Shown one piece after another: positions 1-6,591 of a DNA stretch of 7,090 bases. The stretch spans positions 1 through 7,090 of the forward strand of contig SVDR01000090.1 of NCBI GenBank assembly GCA_015057755.1, in the 5' to 3' direction. Within the stretch, counting starts at the first letter, position 1; each line of letters starts with the position of its first letter. Made by a program: the position numbers and the translations under genes. The notes under the pieces are model-generated. The model searched no databases and was not told the origin of the DNA. It worked only from the letters and a program-made list of their open reading frames with translations. The DNA comes from Lachnoclostridium sp. GTDB taxonomy: Bacteria > Bacillota_A > Clostridia > Lachnospirales > Lachnospiraceae.

Positions 1-430
1 CAGACATGGTTTCCGCGTCCGCTTCCATATCCAGAGCCTTGCCTTCTTCCAGAAGCTCTTTTGCCCCTGTAAGGTCGCCAGACTTTGCAAGGGACATGGC
101 ACCGAAATAGCAGTATTCCGTCCGCTCCTCGTCCACCTGATTCAAAATATCATATGTATATGCTGCAGCCGCATAATCACCCAGCTTGTACTCTGCCTCC
201 GCCCGGTACTTGAGAATATCAAGCTCAAACTCCGTTACGGATTTGGCCTCTGCCACCAGATCATTGAATGCAGCCACTGCACCTTCATAATCACCGCTCT
301 CCATCCTTGCGATCGCTGACTCTCTGGCTGCTGTCATCTCTTCTGTCACACCGCCGCATGCGGCCAACAGAACTGCGGAAAGACAAAGTATTGCTGCCTT
401 ACTTTTAAAACCATTGTTTAAACGCTTCAT
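1..430 (-). CDS. TPR-like repeat lipoprotein, N-terminal part (3' end outside window)
   Basis: Translating the minus strand from 430 gives 143 complete codons with no stop before the window edge. The N-terminus is a lipoprotein signal: a basic start (MKRLNNGFKSK), a hydrophobic core and a lipobox LAAC at residues 22-25, so Cys25 would be lipidated and the protein held on the outer face of the cell membrane. The mature part is acidic, helical and alanine-rich. It shows at least three TPR-like units, recognised by the phrases SGDYEGAVAAF, LGDYAAAAYTY and SGDLTGAKELL spaced about 35 residues apart. Such proteins usually act as protein-protein scaffolds; no specific role can be read. Start choice is uncertain: in-frame ATGs also lie at 445, 460, 466 and 502. 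I prefer 430 because it gives a normal-length signal peptide and has a GTGGG stretch just upstream. The gene lies behind a terminator, so it probably has its own promoter. A weak candidate is TTTAGT (521-526), 17 bases, TATGTT (498-503). Confidence 0.8.
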   Translation of the reverse strand, partial: MKRLNNGFKSKAAILCLSAVLLAACGGVTEEMTAARESAIARMESGDYEGAVAAFNDLVAEAKSVTEFELDILKYRAEAEYKLGDYAAAAYTYDILNQVDEERTEYCYFGAMSLAKSGDLTGAKELLEEGKALDMEADAETMS

Positions 431-523
431 GTTTCCCACTTTCATAATCTTATCAGACATTTTCATCTCTTTCACATCACGTATGCCTCTAAAGTCTAAC
501 ATATTTTTCTTTATTCTTCCACT

Positions 524-551
524 AAAAAAGGAACCTTTCGGTCCCTTTTTT
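524..551 (-). terminator. Rho-independent terminator of the dut-permease unit
   Basis: Read on the minus strand, the RNA folds as GGGACC, loop GAAA, GGUUCC, with A6 before and U6 after. The stem has one G-U wobble and a GNRA-type tetraloop. It begins seven bases after the permease stop codon. The wobble becomes an A-C mismatch on the other strand, so it works best for minus-strand transcription. Confidence 0.9.
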
Positions 552-558
552 CATTCTG

Positions 559-1947
559 TTAATTATTTTTTGCTTTATTCACCGCACCGCCGATCGCCAT
601 GATCACAGCAAATACGATCAGATACCATACACAGCTGAAACGGTGGCTGATGACAGATGCCAGCACCATGAATGCACTTCCGATGATCGCAAGGATCGGG
701 AATACATAACGACGCAGAGTCGATTCATCCTTTTCTTTGCGCATCCACTGTACAAAGATCGGAATGTACATCGCGTAAACTGTGATGATCGGAAGTTCAG
801 TCGGGTCAAATACAAACGGGCCGCTCCATGTACCTGCCAGATTGGACAGATAGAAGTACAGGAACCATGCCGCACTGACAAGCAGCGCAAACACTGCGGA
901 GTTACCCGGCATATTTGTTTTCTTATCGACCTGACCGTACATTTCCGGATTCGGTCCTTCGCCGCGGGCTGCAATGGAGTACATGCATCGGCTGCATCCC
1001 ATCATAAGACCATTGGCTGTACCAAGACAGGAAATTGCGATAAACAGGTTCAGAACATTACCCAGCACGTTGCCAAAAATCTTTGTAAATGCGATCGTCG
1101 CACCCTTATCGATCAGCTCCTGGTTTGTTACGCCGCCGGCAACACCGATATAGTAGAAAATATACGTAGCAATGATAATGAAACCGCCGATCACCAGTGC
1201 CTTCGGCAGGTTCTTCTTGGAATCTTTGATCTCAGAGTTGATGGAAGTTGCGATGATCCATCCTTCATACGCAAATGCAGTCGCACAAACAGACGCAAAC
1301 AGAGGATTTGCAGAAACATCTGCTACCTGTGCAGTTGTTGTCATATTGGTCTGTAACATACCGGTTGCAAGACCGTAAACGATACCAACCACAGCCATCA
1401 GGCCAAGCGGGATCATCTTGATAACGGTAGTGGAAGTCTGCAGCTTACCTGCAAGCTTCGGGGAAAGTACGTTCATCGCATACACGCCGCACATTACAAA
1501 CAGTGTCAATGCCAGACATTCAGGACCAAATACACAGCCGCCTTCTGCTGCCGGAATCAGCATATGGAAGTTCGGGTTTACGGAAACGATGAATTCCAGC
1601 GTATATCTTGCTGTCAGCCAGCAAAGTGCAGCTGTCATACTCGGGAAATAGATGGTACCTACAAACCATCCCATATAGTAGCCGTAGTTCGGGCCAACCA
1701 TCGCCTCCGCATAGTCCACCATACCATTTACACGTTCAATCTTCTGACTCATGAAAGAAAAAGTAATCAGACATGCCAGCATGATCGCGCCGCCGATCAG
1801 CCATGCCATGATCGCAAGCGGCATATCACCGCCGGTTTTCTGCAGGATCGCCTGCGCCTTAAAGAATACACCGGAACCGATTACAATTCCGACTACCATA
1901 CATATCGCTGTAAATAGACCATATTTTCGTTCTAGTTTGTTTTCCAT
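559..1947 (-). CDS. APC-superfamily amino acid permease (LAT-like)
   Basis: This 462-residue, very hydrophobic protein has about twelve membrane segments, the usual size and fold of APC amino acid transporters. The unwound TM1 substrate motif is present as GIVIGSGVFF (residues 20-29). The TM6 region reads FAYEGW (225-230), followed by a conserved E239 and KNLPKA (245-250), and the TM8 region ends in SRCMYSIAARGEGP (319-332). These are hallmarks of the L-type exchanger/SteT-like branch of APC permeases, which carry neutral or hydroxylated amino acids by exchange or proton symport. The exact substrate cannot be read. The start at 1947 is supported by GAGGGAG (1956-1962) eight bases upstream. 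It follows dut by 44 bases with no terminator between them, so the two are probably co-transcribed, and a strong terminator follows. The product sits in the cytoplasmic membrane. No frameshift or missing motif was seen. Confidence 0.93.
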   Translation of the reverse strand: MENKLERKYGLFTAICMVVGIVIGSGVFFKAQAILQKTGGDMPLAIMAWLIGGAIMLACLITFSFMSQKIERVNGMVDYAEAMVGPNYGYYMGWFVGTIYFPSMTAALCWLTARYTLEFIVSVNPNFHMLIPAAEGGCVFGPECLALTLFVMCGVYAMNVLSPKLAGKLQTSTTVIKMIPLGLMAVVGIVYGLATGMLQTNMTTTAQVADVSANPLFASVCATAFAYEGWIIATSINSEIKDSKKNLPKALVIGGFIIIATYIFYYIGVAGGVTNQELIDKGATIAFTKIFGNVLGNVLNLFIAISCLGTANGLMMGCSRCMYSIAARGEGPNPEMYGQVDKKTNMPGNSAVFALLVSAAWFLYFYLSNLAGTWSGPFVFDPTELPIITVYAMYIPIFVQWMRKEKDESTLRRYVFPILAIIGSAFMVLASVISHRFSCVWYLIVFAVIMAIGGAVNKAKNN

Positions 1948-1991
1948 CTTTGTCTCTCCCTCGTAATTATTCTGTCATTCTTTATTCTGTC

Positions 1992-2426
1992 CTATTTAAT
2001 GCCTGTGGACCCAAAGCCTCCCCGCGCTTCGTCGCTCAGATGCTCCGTCTCCTCAAATACCAGCTTCGTCTGGTTCTTCATAATACGGAACTGGCAGACA
2101 CGGTCGTTGACATGCACCACCGTGTCCCTTGTGGCATACACCGGCCAGCGCCAGATATCCTCATCTCCGCAGTAGGTATTGTCCACAACACCGACCGAAT
2201 TCACCTGAAGCAGTCCGTAATTCTTAAACGTAGAGCTTCTCGGTGCGATATGTGCCTCGTAACCCTCCGGAAGCTTCATCGATACACCAAGGTTCACCAT
2301 TTTGAACTCTCCAGCTTTAAACTCCACTTCCTCCGCCGCTCTCAGATCGATCCAGTCGGATTTCCCGTCGATATAGGTCAATTTATCAATTTGATCACTA
2401 TGATACTTGATCTTGATCGTCTCCAT
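1992..2426 (-). CDS. dut: dUTP diphosphatase (dUTPase)
   Basis: The 144-residue product hydrolyses dUTP to dUMP and pyrophosphate, which keeps uracil out of DNA and supplies dUMP for thymidylate synthesis. All five motifs of the trimeric dUTPase family are visible: DLRAA (27-31), PRSSTFKNYGL (62-72), GVVDNTYCGD (79-88) with the catalytic-type D82 and Y85, DRVCQF (108-113), and the glycine-rich C-terminal arm RGGFGSTG (135-142). The PRSSTF and NTYCGD forms are typical of Firmicute and Firmicute-phage enzymes. The open frame extends upstream to 2510, but I place the start at 2426 because of the Shine-Dalgarno AGAGGG and because family homology begins there. An in-frame ATG at 2489 lies almost at the predicted transcription start and would add 21 unrelated residues. 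The gene has its own promoter and a structured leader and is followed by a permease. It could be chromosomal housekeeping or of old phage origin; no other phage gene is in view. Confidence 0.95.
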   Translation of the reverse strand: METIKIKYHSDQIDKLTYIDGKSDWIDLRAAEEVEFKAGEFKMVNLGVSMKLPEGYEAHIAPRSSTFKNYGLLQVNSVGVVDNTYCGDEDIWRWPVYATRDTVVHVNDRVCQFRIMKNQTKLVFEETEHLSDEARGGFGSTGIK

Positions 2427-2431
2427 TTCAT

Positions 2432-2437
2432 CCCTCT
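2432..2437 (-). promoter_or_regulatory. Shine-Dalgarno site of dut
   Basis: The sequence AGAGGG on the minus strand lies five bases before the ATG at 2426 and fixes that start over in-frame alternatives at 2489 and 2510. Two out-of-frame ATGs (2443 and 2431) flank it and would open a 21-codon reading frame overlapping the dut start; neither has a good Shine-Dalgarno site of its own. Confidence 0.75.
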
Positions 2438-2447
2438 TTTCATTTCG

Positions 2448-2477
2448 GGGGCAAATCATTGTTTGACAATTTGCCCC
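2448..2477 (-). repeat. Inverted repeat / hairpin in dut leader
   Basis: A perfect 9-bp inverted repeat, GGGGCAAAT (2448-2456) and ATTTGCCCC (2469-2477), encloses 12 bases. The spacer contains a second, overlapping palindrome, ATTGT-TTG-ACAAT (2458-2470). The RNA could therefore form either a 9-bp stem with a 12-base loop or a 7-bp stem, a three-base bulge and a 5-bp stem with a TTG loop. It lies downstream of the predicted transcription start and about ten bases upstream of the Shine-Dalgarno site. No U-tract follows, so it is not a terminator. It may be an operator, a translation control element or an RNA stabiliser. Confidence 0.7.
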
Positions 2478-2498
2478 GTTTTCTTTCATATTCACACC

Positions 2499-2527
2499 AT
2501 CATAACACAATATAGAAGATTTTTCAA
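2499..2527 (-). promoter_or_regulatory. Sigma-A-type promoter of dut-permease unit
   Basis: On the minus strand, TTGAAA (2522-2527) is followed after exactly 17 bases by TATGAT (2499-2504). Each hexamer matches the vegetative consensus at five of six positions. Transcription would start near 2492, giving a leader of about 65 bases that contains the hairpin. Confidence 0.75.
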
Positions 2528-2555
2528 CGTTATTTCTTTAAAGCAGAAAAGAACC

Positions 2556-2575
2556 GTTGCTGTTTCGCCTGCAAC
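2556..2575 (-). terminator. Weak possible terminator after the 137-residue gene
   Basis: GTTGC and GCAAC form a 5-bp stem, with one further G-C pair across an A-A mismatch and a GCGAAA loop. It is followed on the minus strand by GGTTCTTTTCT, a poor U-tract. It lies just past the stop codon at 2581 and before the dut promoter, the right place to end block A, but the stem is weak and some read-through into dut would be expected. Confidence 0.3.
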
Positions 2576-2580
2576 CAACA

Positions 2581-2994
2581 TTAGAATCCTAAATGGTGCA
2601 TAATATAATCTTCTTCAAACTCATCTTCTTTCCACTCTTTAAGTCTCCTTAGTTTATAACAATAACTCGAAAAATCCCCTTTTTTTGTAATGTAAATTAT
2701 GATATCCTCTTTTAACTCAGGATATTTCTTTAATGTCCTTTGGTCGATTTCAAGCACTTTTTTAGGAAAAACATAATTTTTAATTATTCTTCCAGATCTG
2801 GATCTGTATTCACTTTTCGGTTTCTCTATACATTCACAGTTCAAATAATCTTGCAGGATTGGCTTCGGAATATCGCTATACTTATTGCAAATCTCCCCAC
2901 ATATCTCCATCAATTCCCGATAACATCGGTCCAACTGCTTTTCAATTGATCTTTTATCCCGTTCATATAACCAGTTGTCCATCCATTTACTCAT
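2581..2994 (-). CDS. Unrecognised 137-residue charged protein coupled to the TIR-NACHT gene
   Basis: I do not recognise this family. The protein is soluble and strongly charged, with no signal peptide or membrane segment. Residues 10-38 look like a charged amphipathic helix or short coiled coil. Six cysteines are present, five of them in the first half (24, 32, 36, 53, 55), including a CGEIC and a CEC pattern that could hint at metal or disulfide chemistry, though no known metal site is evident. The middle is basic (around 58-79) and the C-terminus acidic (120-129). The gene begins three bases after the stop of the large upstream gene and its Shine-Dalgarno lies inside that gene's last codons, so translation is likely coupled. 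Hand counts give 25-33% G+C over 2641-2820, lower than the genes on either side. It could be a regulator, inhibitor or accessory subunit of the upstream protein; this rests on position only. Coding status is supported by length, ribosome site and coupling. Confidence 0.75.
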   Translation of the reverse strand: MSKWMDNWLYERDKRSIEKQLDRCYRELMEICGEICNKYSDIPKPILQDYLNCECIEKPKSEYRSRSGRIIKNYVFPKKVLEIDQRTLKKYPELKEDIIIYITKKGDFSSYCYKLRRLKEWKEDEFEEDYIMHHLGF

Positions 2995-2997
2995 AGG

Positions 2998-5900
2998 CTA
3001 CCTCTCTTTCCGTACCGTACGTCTCTTGTTTCTGATTTTTCCGATCCGCATGAACAAGATCCATAATAACAGCGATGACGTATCACCAAGGAAGATCACC
3101 TTCACTGTGGTATTGGTAAATAAAAACAGTTCTGCAGCAATTCCCAATGCAGTCTGGAACACGAAAGAAAACAGGATCAGTTTCTGTACAGAAATCACAA
3201 ATCTGCTTTCGATTTCCGGCTGCATGTAACGTTTCATAAAGACCAGAAGCATGATACAAAGTCCTAGAATTACCAACATGAGTACCAAACCGTAATGATG
3301 GTGGATCCAGGAAAGCGGTAAATTCTGAGAGATAAAACTCTGGCTGTTCAACGTCGAGTAGTCTCCATGATAACTCTGAGAAACCGCATTCATTCTATGG
3401 GAGATCCAGCCAAGATTTTGGTAAGAATCATAGCCCATGATCTCATGGTAAAGGCTGACTGCGATTTCGCGAACACGAGGACTCATTGCGATCAATCCGA
3501 TCATTGCCGCAAAATTTGCAAAAATCGTCATCACGATTCGGTGAGGCATCTTGGATCGAATCTTGTTCAGGATCTCCTGTTCGTCCATCCCCTCTTTCAA
3601 ATCCAGATCAAACAATGATTTATGGTGCATCTTTTTGCTGTACTTGACCAATTCATCCACATTGGGACGGGCAAACAGCAAGTACGCCGTATCTGCAACC
3701 AATAACATATAAATCCATCGAATCTGATCTGTATAATCCGTCCAGCTGAATTTGCCGTAAGTATATACATTATAAGTAGCCAGACTCAACAGGATGATCG
3801 CGATTGCATAATAGATGACAGACCAAAGTACCGGTCGACGCTTCTGAGACTTCATTTCTTCTGTCTCTTCTTTATAGAGAAGTGTCATCGACAGCGCCAT
3901 AATAATCAGCGGCCAAAAATCAGCTATCAAGGAACGAAGATAATACATAGATCCCTTAGCCAATAAATACATGCTGATCAGGATTCCGAACCCAATTTCT
4001 CCCCAGTAACCCTTCTGAGGTTTTCTAGTCTCTTCTTTCGGATAATCCCACAGCCAATAAAAAAGAATAACCGCAAGCAAGCCTGCAAAGAATACAAAAT
4101 CAGAATACGCATAGGCCATGATATACAGAAAAACACCCCACAACATGGCCGAAATCAAATGACGAATGCTTTTTGCTCTCGTCTTTCCAACGATTGACAA
4201 ATCCTTCTTATAATAGGAAATCGCCGTCAATAAAACTGCACATTCAAAAATCATTGTAAGAATCTGACGACGGAGAAAAAAATGGCCCATCCACTCATAA
4301 TCCGGATCATTGATACCATCTATATATGCAAAATATAAACGAGCAATCGTCAACAATACGACGATCAATGTCATCGGGATTGTCAAAACCGGCCCACGGA
4401 ACTGCTTTCGATCTCGTTCCTGCACCTTAAGTTCTTTGATTCCCTCCTTCATCCGAATACGCGCTTGCTCAAAGGTTCGGAACAAAACGCTATCTGCAAT
4501 GTCATCGATCAAAATATGATAACCCAGATTCTTATACCCGGATTTCAATGATTCTCGTACCATCTCCACCAAGTCTGCGGTTTTTCCTTTTTCAAGCATT
4601 TGTCCCATCGTTTGATCTTTCATATTTCCATCGACCAACATATCTAATCGATCAAGAATACCTAATCGTTTTTCTATTCCTTCTGATAATCGTGCAAGCT
4701 TTTTTCGCGTCATTCTTCCCAATTGGCTTTCAGCCTGTGCTTCACTGTCATACACAAACCGCTCCAACCGCTCATAACATACACGAGCACAGAATACCTC
4801 CTCATCCAATGCATACGTATCAGCCAGAGAAACTGCCTGCTCCAGGAATTTATTATCCTTCAAAACCTTCGTTTTTACCGATTCTTCCATGTCAAAGGAA
4901 TCGTCAAGGAACGTAAACATTTCCCATGATGTCATATGAGCGGACTCTTTCTGATATTTCTCCTGTAAATATCGACTGATAAGATCTGCACCAACGTTTG
5001 CGGAACAATAAAACCTACCCGCTTCGTCACTCCGGATCCATTCTCCGATATACTGATGGGAGAACTTCCATGTTTTCTCCCCGAGCCAGTTGGTATTGTT
5101 GGCCAAAAGGATCTGCATCTTCAGAAGAATATCGTGTTCCCGGTTCTCATCCACGCCCAGCAAGGAAGTCACCATGTTTGTCGGAATACCCTCCGGAATT
5201 GCCAGCATGGTGCTGATGAAACGACGGTATTTCTGCTCATATTCCTCATGTTTCGGAAAGCTTCCTTCAAACCACTGGTAGAACATGGCTGACAGACCAT
5301 CCGGGAAATGTTCCAAATCTGTAATGGACTGGTTTCCGTTATGGATACTGTTAGCCATCAATTCCGCATATAAAAACACGCCCTTGCTGGCCTCAGTCAG
5401 TCGATCCAGCACTTTATTGCGCTCTGATTCTGATGGAATCTGCTGCAATTCGGTCTCAAGACAGGACTCATAATAAGTCCGAATATCGACCATATTTCTC
5501 TCCATGGAACCCTGCAGTTTCATGGAATTCATATTTCCGAAAATGGAAGTTACCGATGCCAGCTCTCTTGTGGTCACCAGAAATCTAAGCCAATTCGGAA
5601 GCCGGTCGGCATACTGCTTTAATGTTCTTGCAAGATCATTGTCCTTTTCATCACCGCACTCGTCAAGACCGTCGATGATGAAGCAGAGGGTTTCATGGCC
5701 GCCGTCAATGTATAAGTGTTGAAGCGGCTCTGAAAGAAGCATATCAAACAATTCAGAAACCGTTTTATCCTTTAAATTATCTCCATTTCCAAAAATCTGA
5801 ATCAGTGCTTTTCGATATGCCGGCAAGCGACAGGCCAGCTGGTAGGAAATGGAGCGAATGATATTTTCCGGATCATTGAAATGCACATGATTCCGTTCGC

Positions 5901-6591
5901 AGAAAATACCGCCCACAACCTTTTCATGATAATGCATATAGTTGGCTGCAAAGGCACTTTTACCGATACCGGGTTCTCCGTACAGAACCAACATACGGTC
6001 GGCATCGTTATCACGCAGCCATTTTTCCACCTCATCTGCCAGCCATGCACGGCCCCAAAACGCCTTCGCCAGTAATGCACTCTGACGTGACCGGCTGATC
6101 AGCGGATTTAAGATTTTTCGAACAGACTCGATCTCACCGGCAAACTCGCCGTCTCGTTTTAACATTTCGACCAATGTCTTCATTTTAGAGGAAAACCAGT
6201 CTTCAAATTCCTCTTCACCGCGAGACTCCCACTCTTTCCAGTCATGCATGTCCAGCCACTGGGAGTGGCAAAGTTCTGCCGGCGGCACCACCGCTTCTTC
6301 ATTTTCCAGAAGAATGGTCTTAATGTTTCCGCCCTTGACACCGACTGCAATGCTCAATTCATTGAGACAAACGCCCGGCTTTCGGCAAGAATGCCTGGAA
6401 AGACAGGCGAGGACACCATTGCTCTCGCTGATGCCCTCAAAAATCTTTCGTCTCCAATCGTTTCCTTCTTTAATATCATCCTGGTCCAGCCACACATCAA
6501 AGCCGTTGGCTCTGAGATGATCACAGATCTTCAAGCAAATGCTTGTTTCCGGATGACCGTAACTCAAAAATAGTTTTTTATCCATACTCAT
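2998..6591 (-). CDS. TIR - NACHT/STAND NTPase - polytopic membrane protein, putative immune sensor
   Basis: This 1197-residue protein joins three modules. Residues 5-120 are a TIR domain: strand KLFLSYG (6-12), VWLDQDDIKEGNDW (33-46) as the BB-loop region, and E78 in CLNELSIA at the catalytic glutamate position of NAD-cleaving TIRs. After the FWGR..L....WL linker (178-192) comes a NACHT/STAND NTPase: Walker A GEPGIGKS (205-212), Walker B FIIDGLDEC (304-312), and sensor FLVTTRE (337-343). A winged-helix-like part follows (about 400-520, with KGVFLYAELM and FSHQYIGEW). Residues 530-730 are a charged helical linker without a recognised domain. About twelve membrane segments then follow (735-757, 777-794, 812-829, 832-848, 864-885, 889-906, 921-941, 957-974, 1018-1037, 1100-1119, 1132-1158, 1163-1181), ending in a basic tail. 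STAND proteins oligomerise on sensing a trigger and switch on the N-terminal effector; here NAD depletion would be the likely output, with anti-phage defence inferred. The start may be 6585 rather than 6591, as Shine-Dalgarno spacing fits it better. Confidence 0.92.
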   Translation of the reverse strand: MSMDKKLFLSYGHPETSICLKICDHLRANGFDVWLDQDDIKEGNDWRRKIFEGISESNGVLACLSRHSCRKPGVCLNELSIAVGVKGGNIKTILLENEEAVVPPAELCHSQWLDMHDWKEWESRGEEEFEDWFSSKMKTLVEMLKRDGEFAGEIESVRKILNPLISRSRQSALLAKAFWGRAWLADEVEKWLRDNDADRMLVLYGEPGIGKSAFAANYMHYHEKVVGGIFCERNHVHFNDPENIIRSISYQLACRLPAYRKALIQIFGNGDNLKDKTVSELFDMLLSEPLQHLYIDGGHETLCFIIDGLDECGDEKDNDLARTLKQYADRLPNWLRFLVTTRELASVTSIFGNMNSMKLQGSMERNMVDIRTYYESCLETELQQIPSESERNKVLDRLTEASKGVFLYAELMANSIHNGNQSITDLEHFPDGLSAMFYQWFEGSFPKHEEYEQKYRRFISTMLAIPEGIPTNMVTSLLGVDENREHDILLKMQILLANNTNWLGEKTWKFSHQYIGEWIRSDEAGRFYCSANVGADLISRYLQEKYQKESAHMTSWEMFTFLDDSFDMEESVKTKVLKDNKFLEQAVSLADTYALDEEVFCARVCYERLERFVYDSEAQAESQLGRMTRKKLARLSEGIEKRLGILDRLDMLVDGNMKDQTMGQMLEKGKTADLVEMVRESLKSGYKNLGYHILIDDIADSVLFRTFEQARIRMKEGIKELKVQERDRKQFRGPVLTIPMTLIVVLLTIARLYFAYIDGINDPDYEWMGHFFLRRQILTMIFECAVLLTAISYYKKDLSIVGKTRAKSIRHLISAMLWGVFLYIMAYAYSDFVFFAGLLAVILFYWLWDYPKEETRKPQKGYWGEIGFGILISMYLLAKGSMYYLRSLIADFWPLIIMALSMTLLYKEETEEMKSQKRRPVLWSVIYYAIAIILLSLATYNVYTYGKFSWTDYTDQIRWIYMLLVADTAYLLFARPNVDELVKYSKKMHHKSLFDLDLKEGMDEQEILNKIRSKMPHRIVMTIFANFAAMIGLIAMSPRVREIAVSLYHEIMGYDSYQNLGWISHRMNAVSQSYHGDYSTLNSQSFISQNLPLSWIHHHYGLVLMLVILGLCIMLLVFMKRYMQPEIESRFVISVQKLILFSFVFQTALGIAAELFLFTNTTVKVIFLGDTSSLLLWILFMRIGKIRNKRRTVRKER
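3001..3007 (-). promoter_or_regulatory. Shine-Dalgarno of the 137-residue gene inside the end of the TIR-NACHT gene
   Basis: AGAGAGG occupies the last codons of the large gene (Lys-Glu-Arg) and lies six bases before the ATG at 2994, with the TAG stop between. This arrangement supports translational coupling of the two genes and confirms the start at 2994. Confidence 0.75.

Noticed and set aside
643..1356. Plus-strand open frame of 237 codons
   Set aside because: It lies fully antisense to the permease, and the translation is rich in Cys, His and Arg with no recognisable domain, as expected of a shadow frame.
1992..2426. dUTPase as evidence of a prophage
   Set aside because: The sequence type occurs in phages and in Firmicute chromosomes alike, and no integrase, structural gene or attachment repeat is present in the window.
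2463..2491. Plus-strand TTGACA with a hexamer 17 bases downstream
   Set aside because: The -35 hexamer is perfect, but the -10 would be TCATAT (three of six), and no plus-strand gene follows. The TTGACA is part of the palindrome of the dut leader.
2427..2510. Longer dUTPase starting at 2510 or 2489
   Set aside because: The start at 2510 lies upstream of the predicted transcription start. The extension does not resemble the family, and a good Shine-Dalgarno marks 2426.
1950..2603. Plus-strand open frame of 217 codons across dut and its promoter region
   Set aside because: It overlaps all five dUTPase motifs in antisense and runs through the promoter and leader; no Shine-Dalgarno or domain supports it.
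4548..5292. Several plus-strand open frames of 63-122 codons
   Set aside because: All are antisense to the large TIR-NACHT gene, mutually overlapping and without a ribosome site or family resemblance.
5802..6080. Minus-strand 92-codon frame inside the TIR-NACHT gene
   Set aside because: It is an out-of-phase shadow of the Walker A region; the main frame has clear motifs here.
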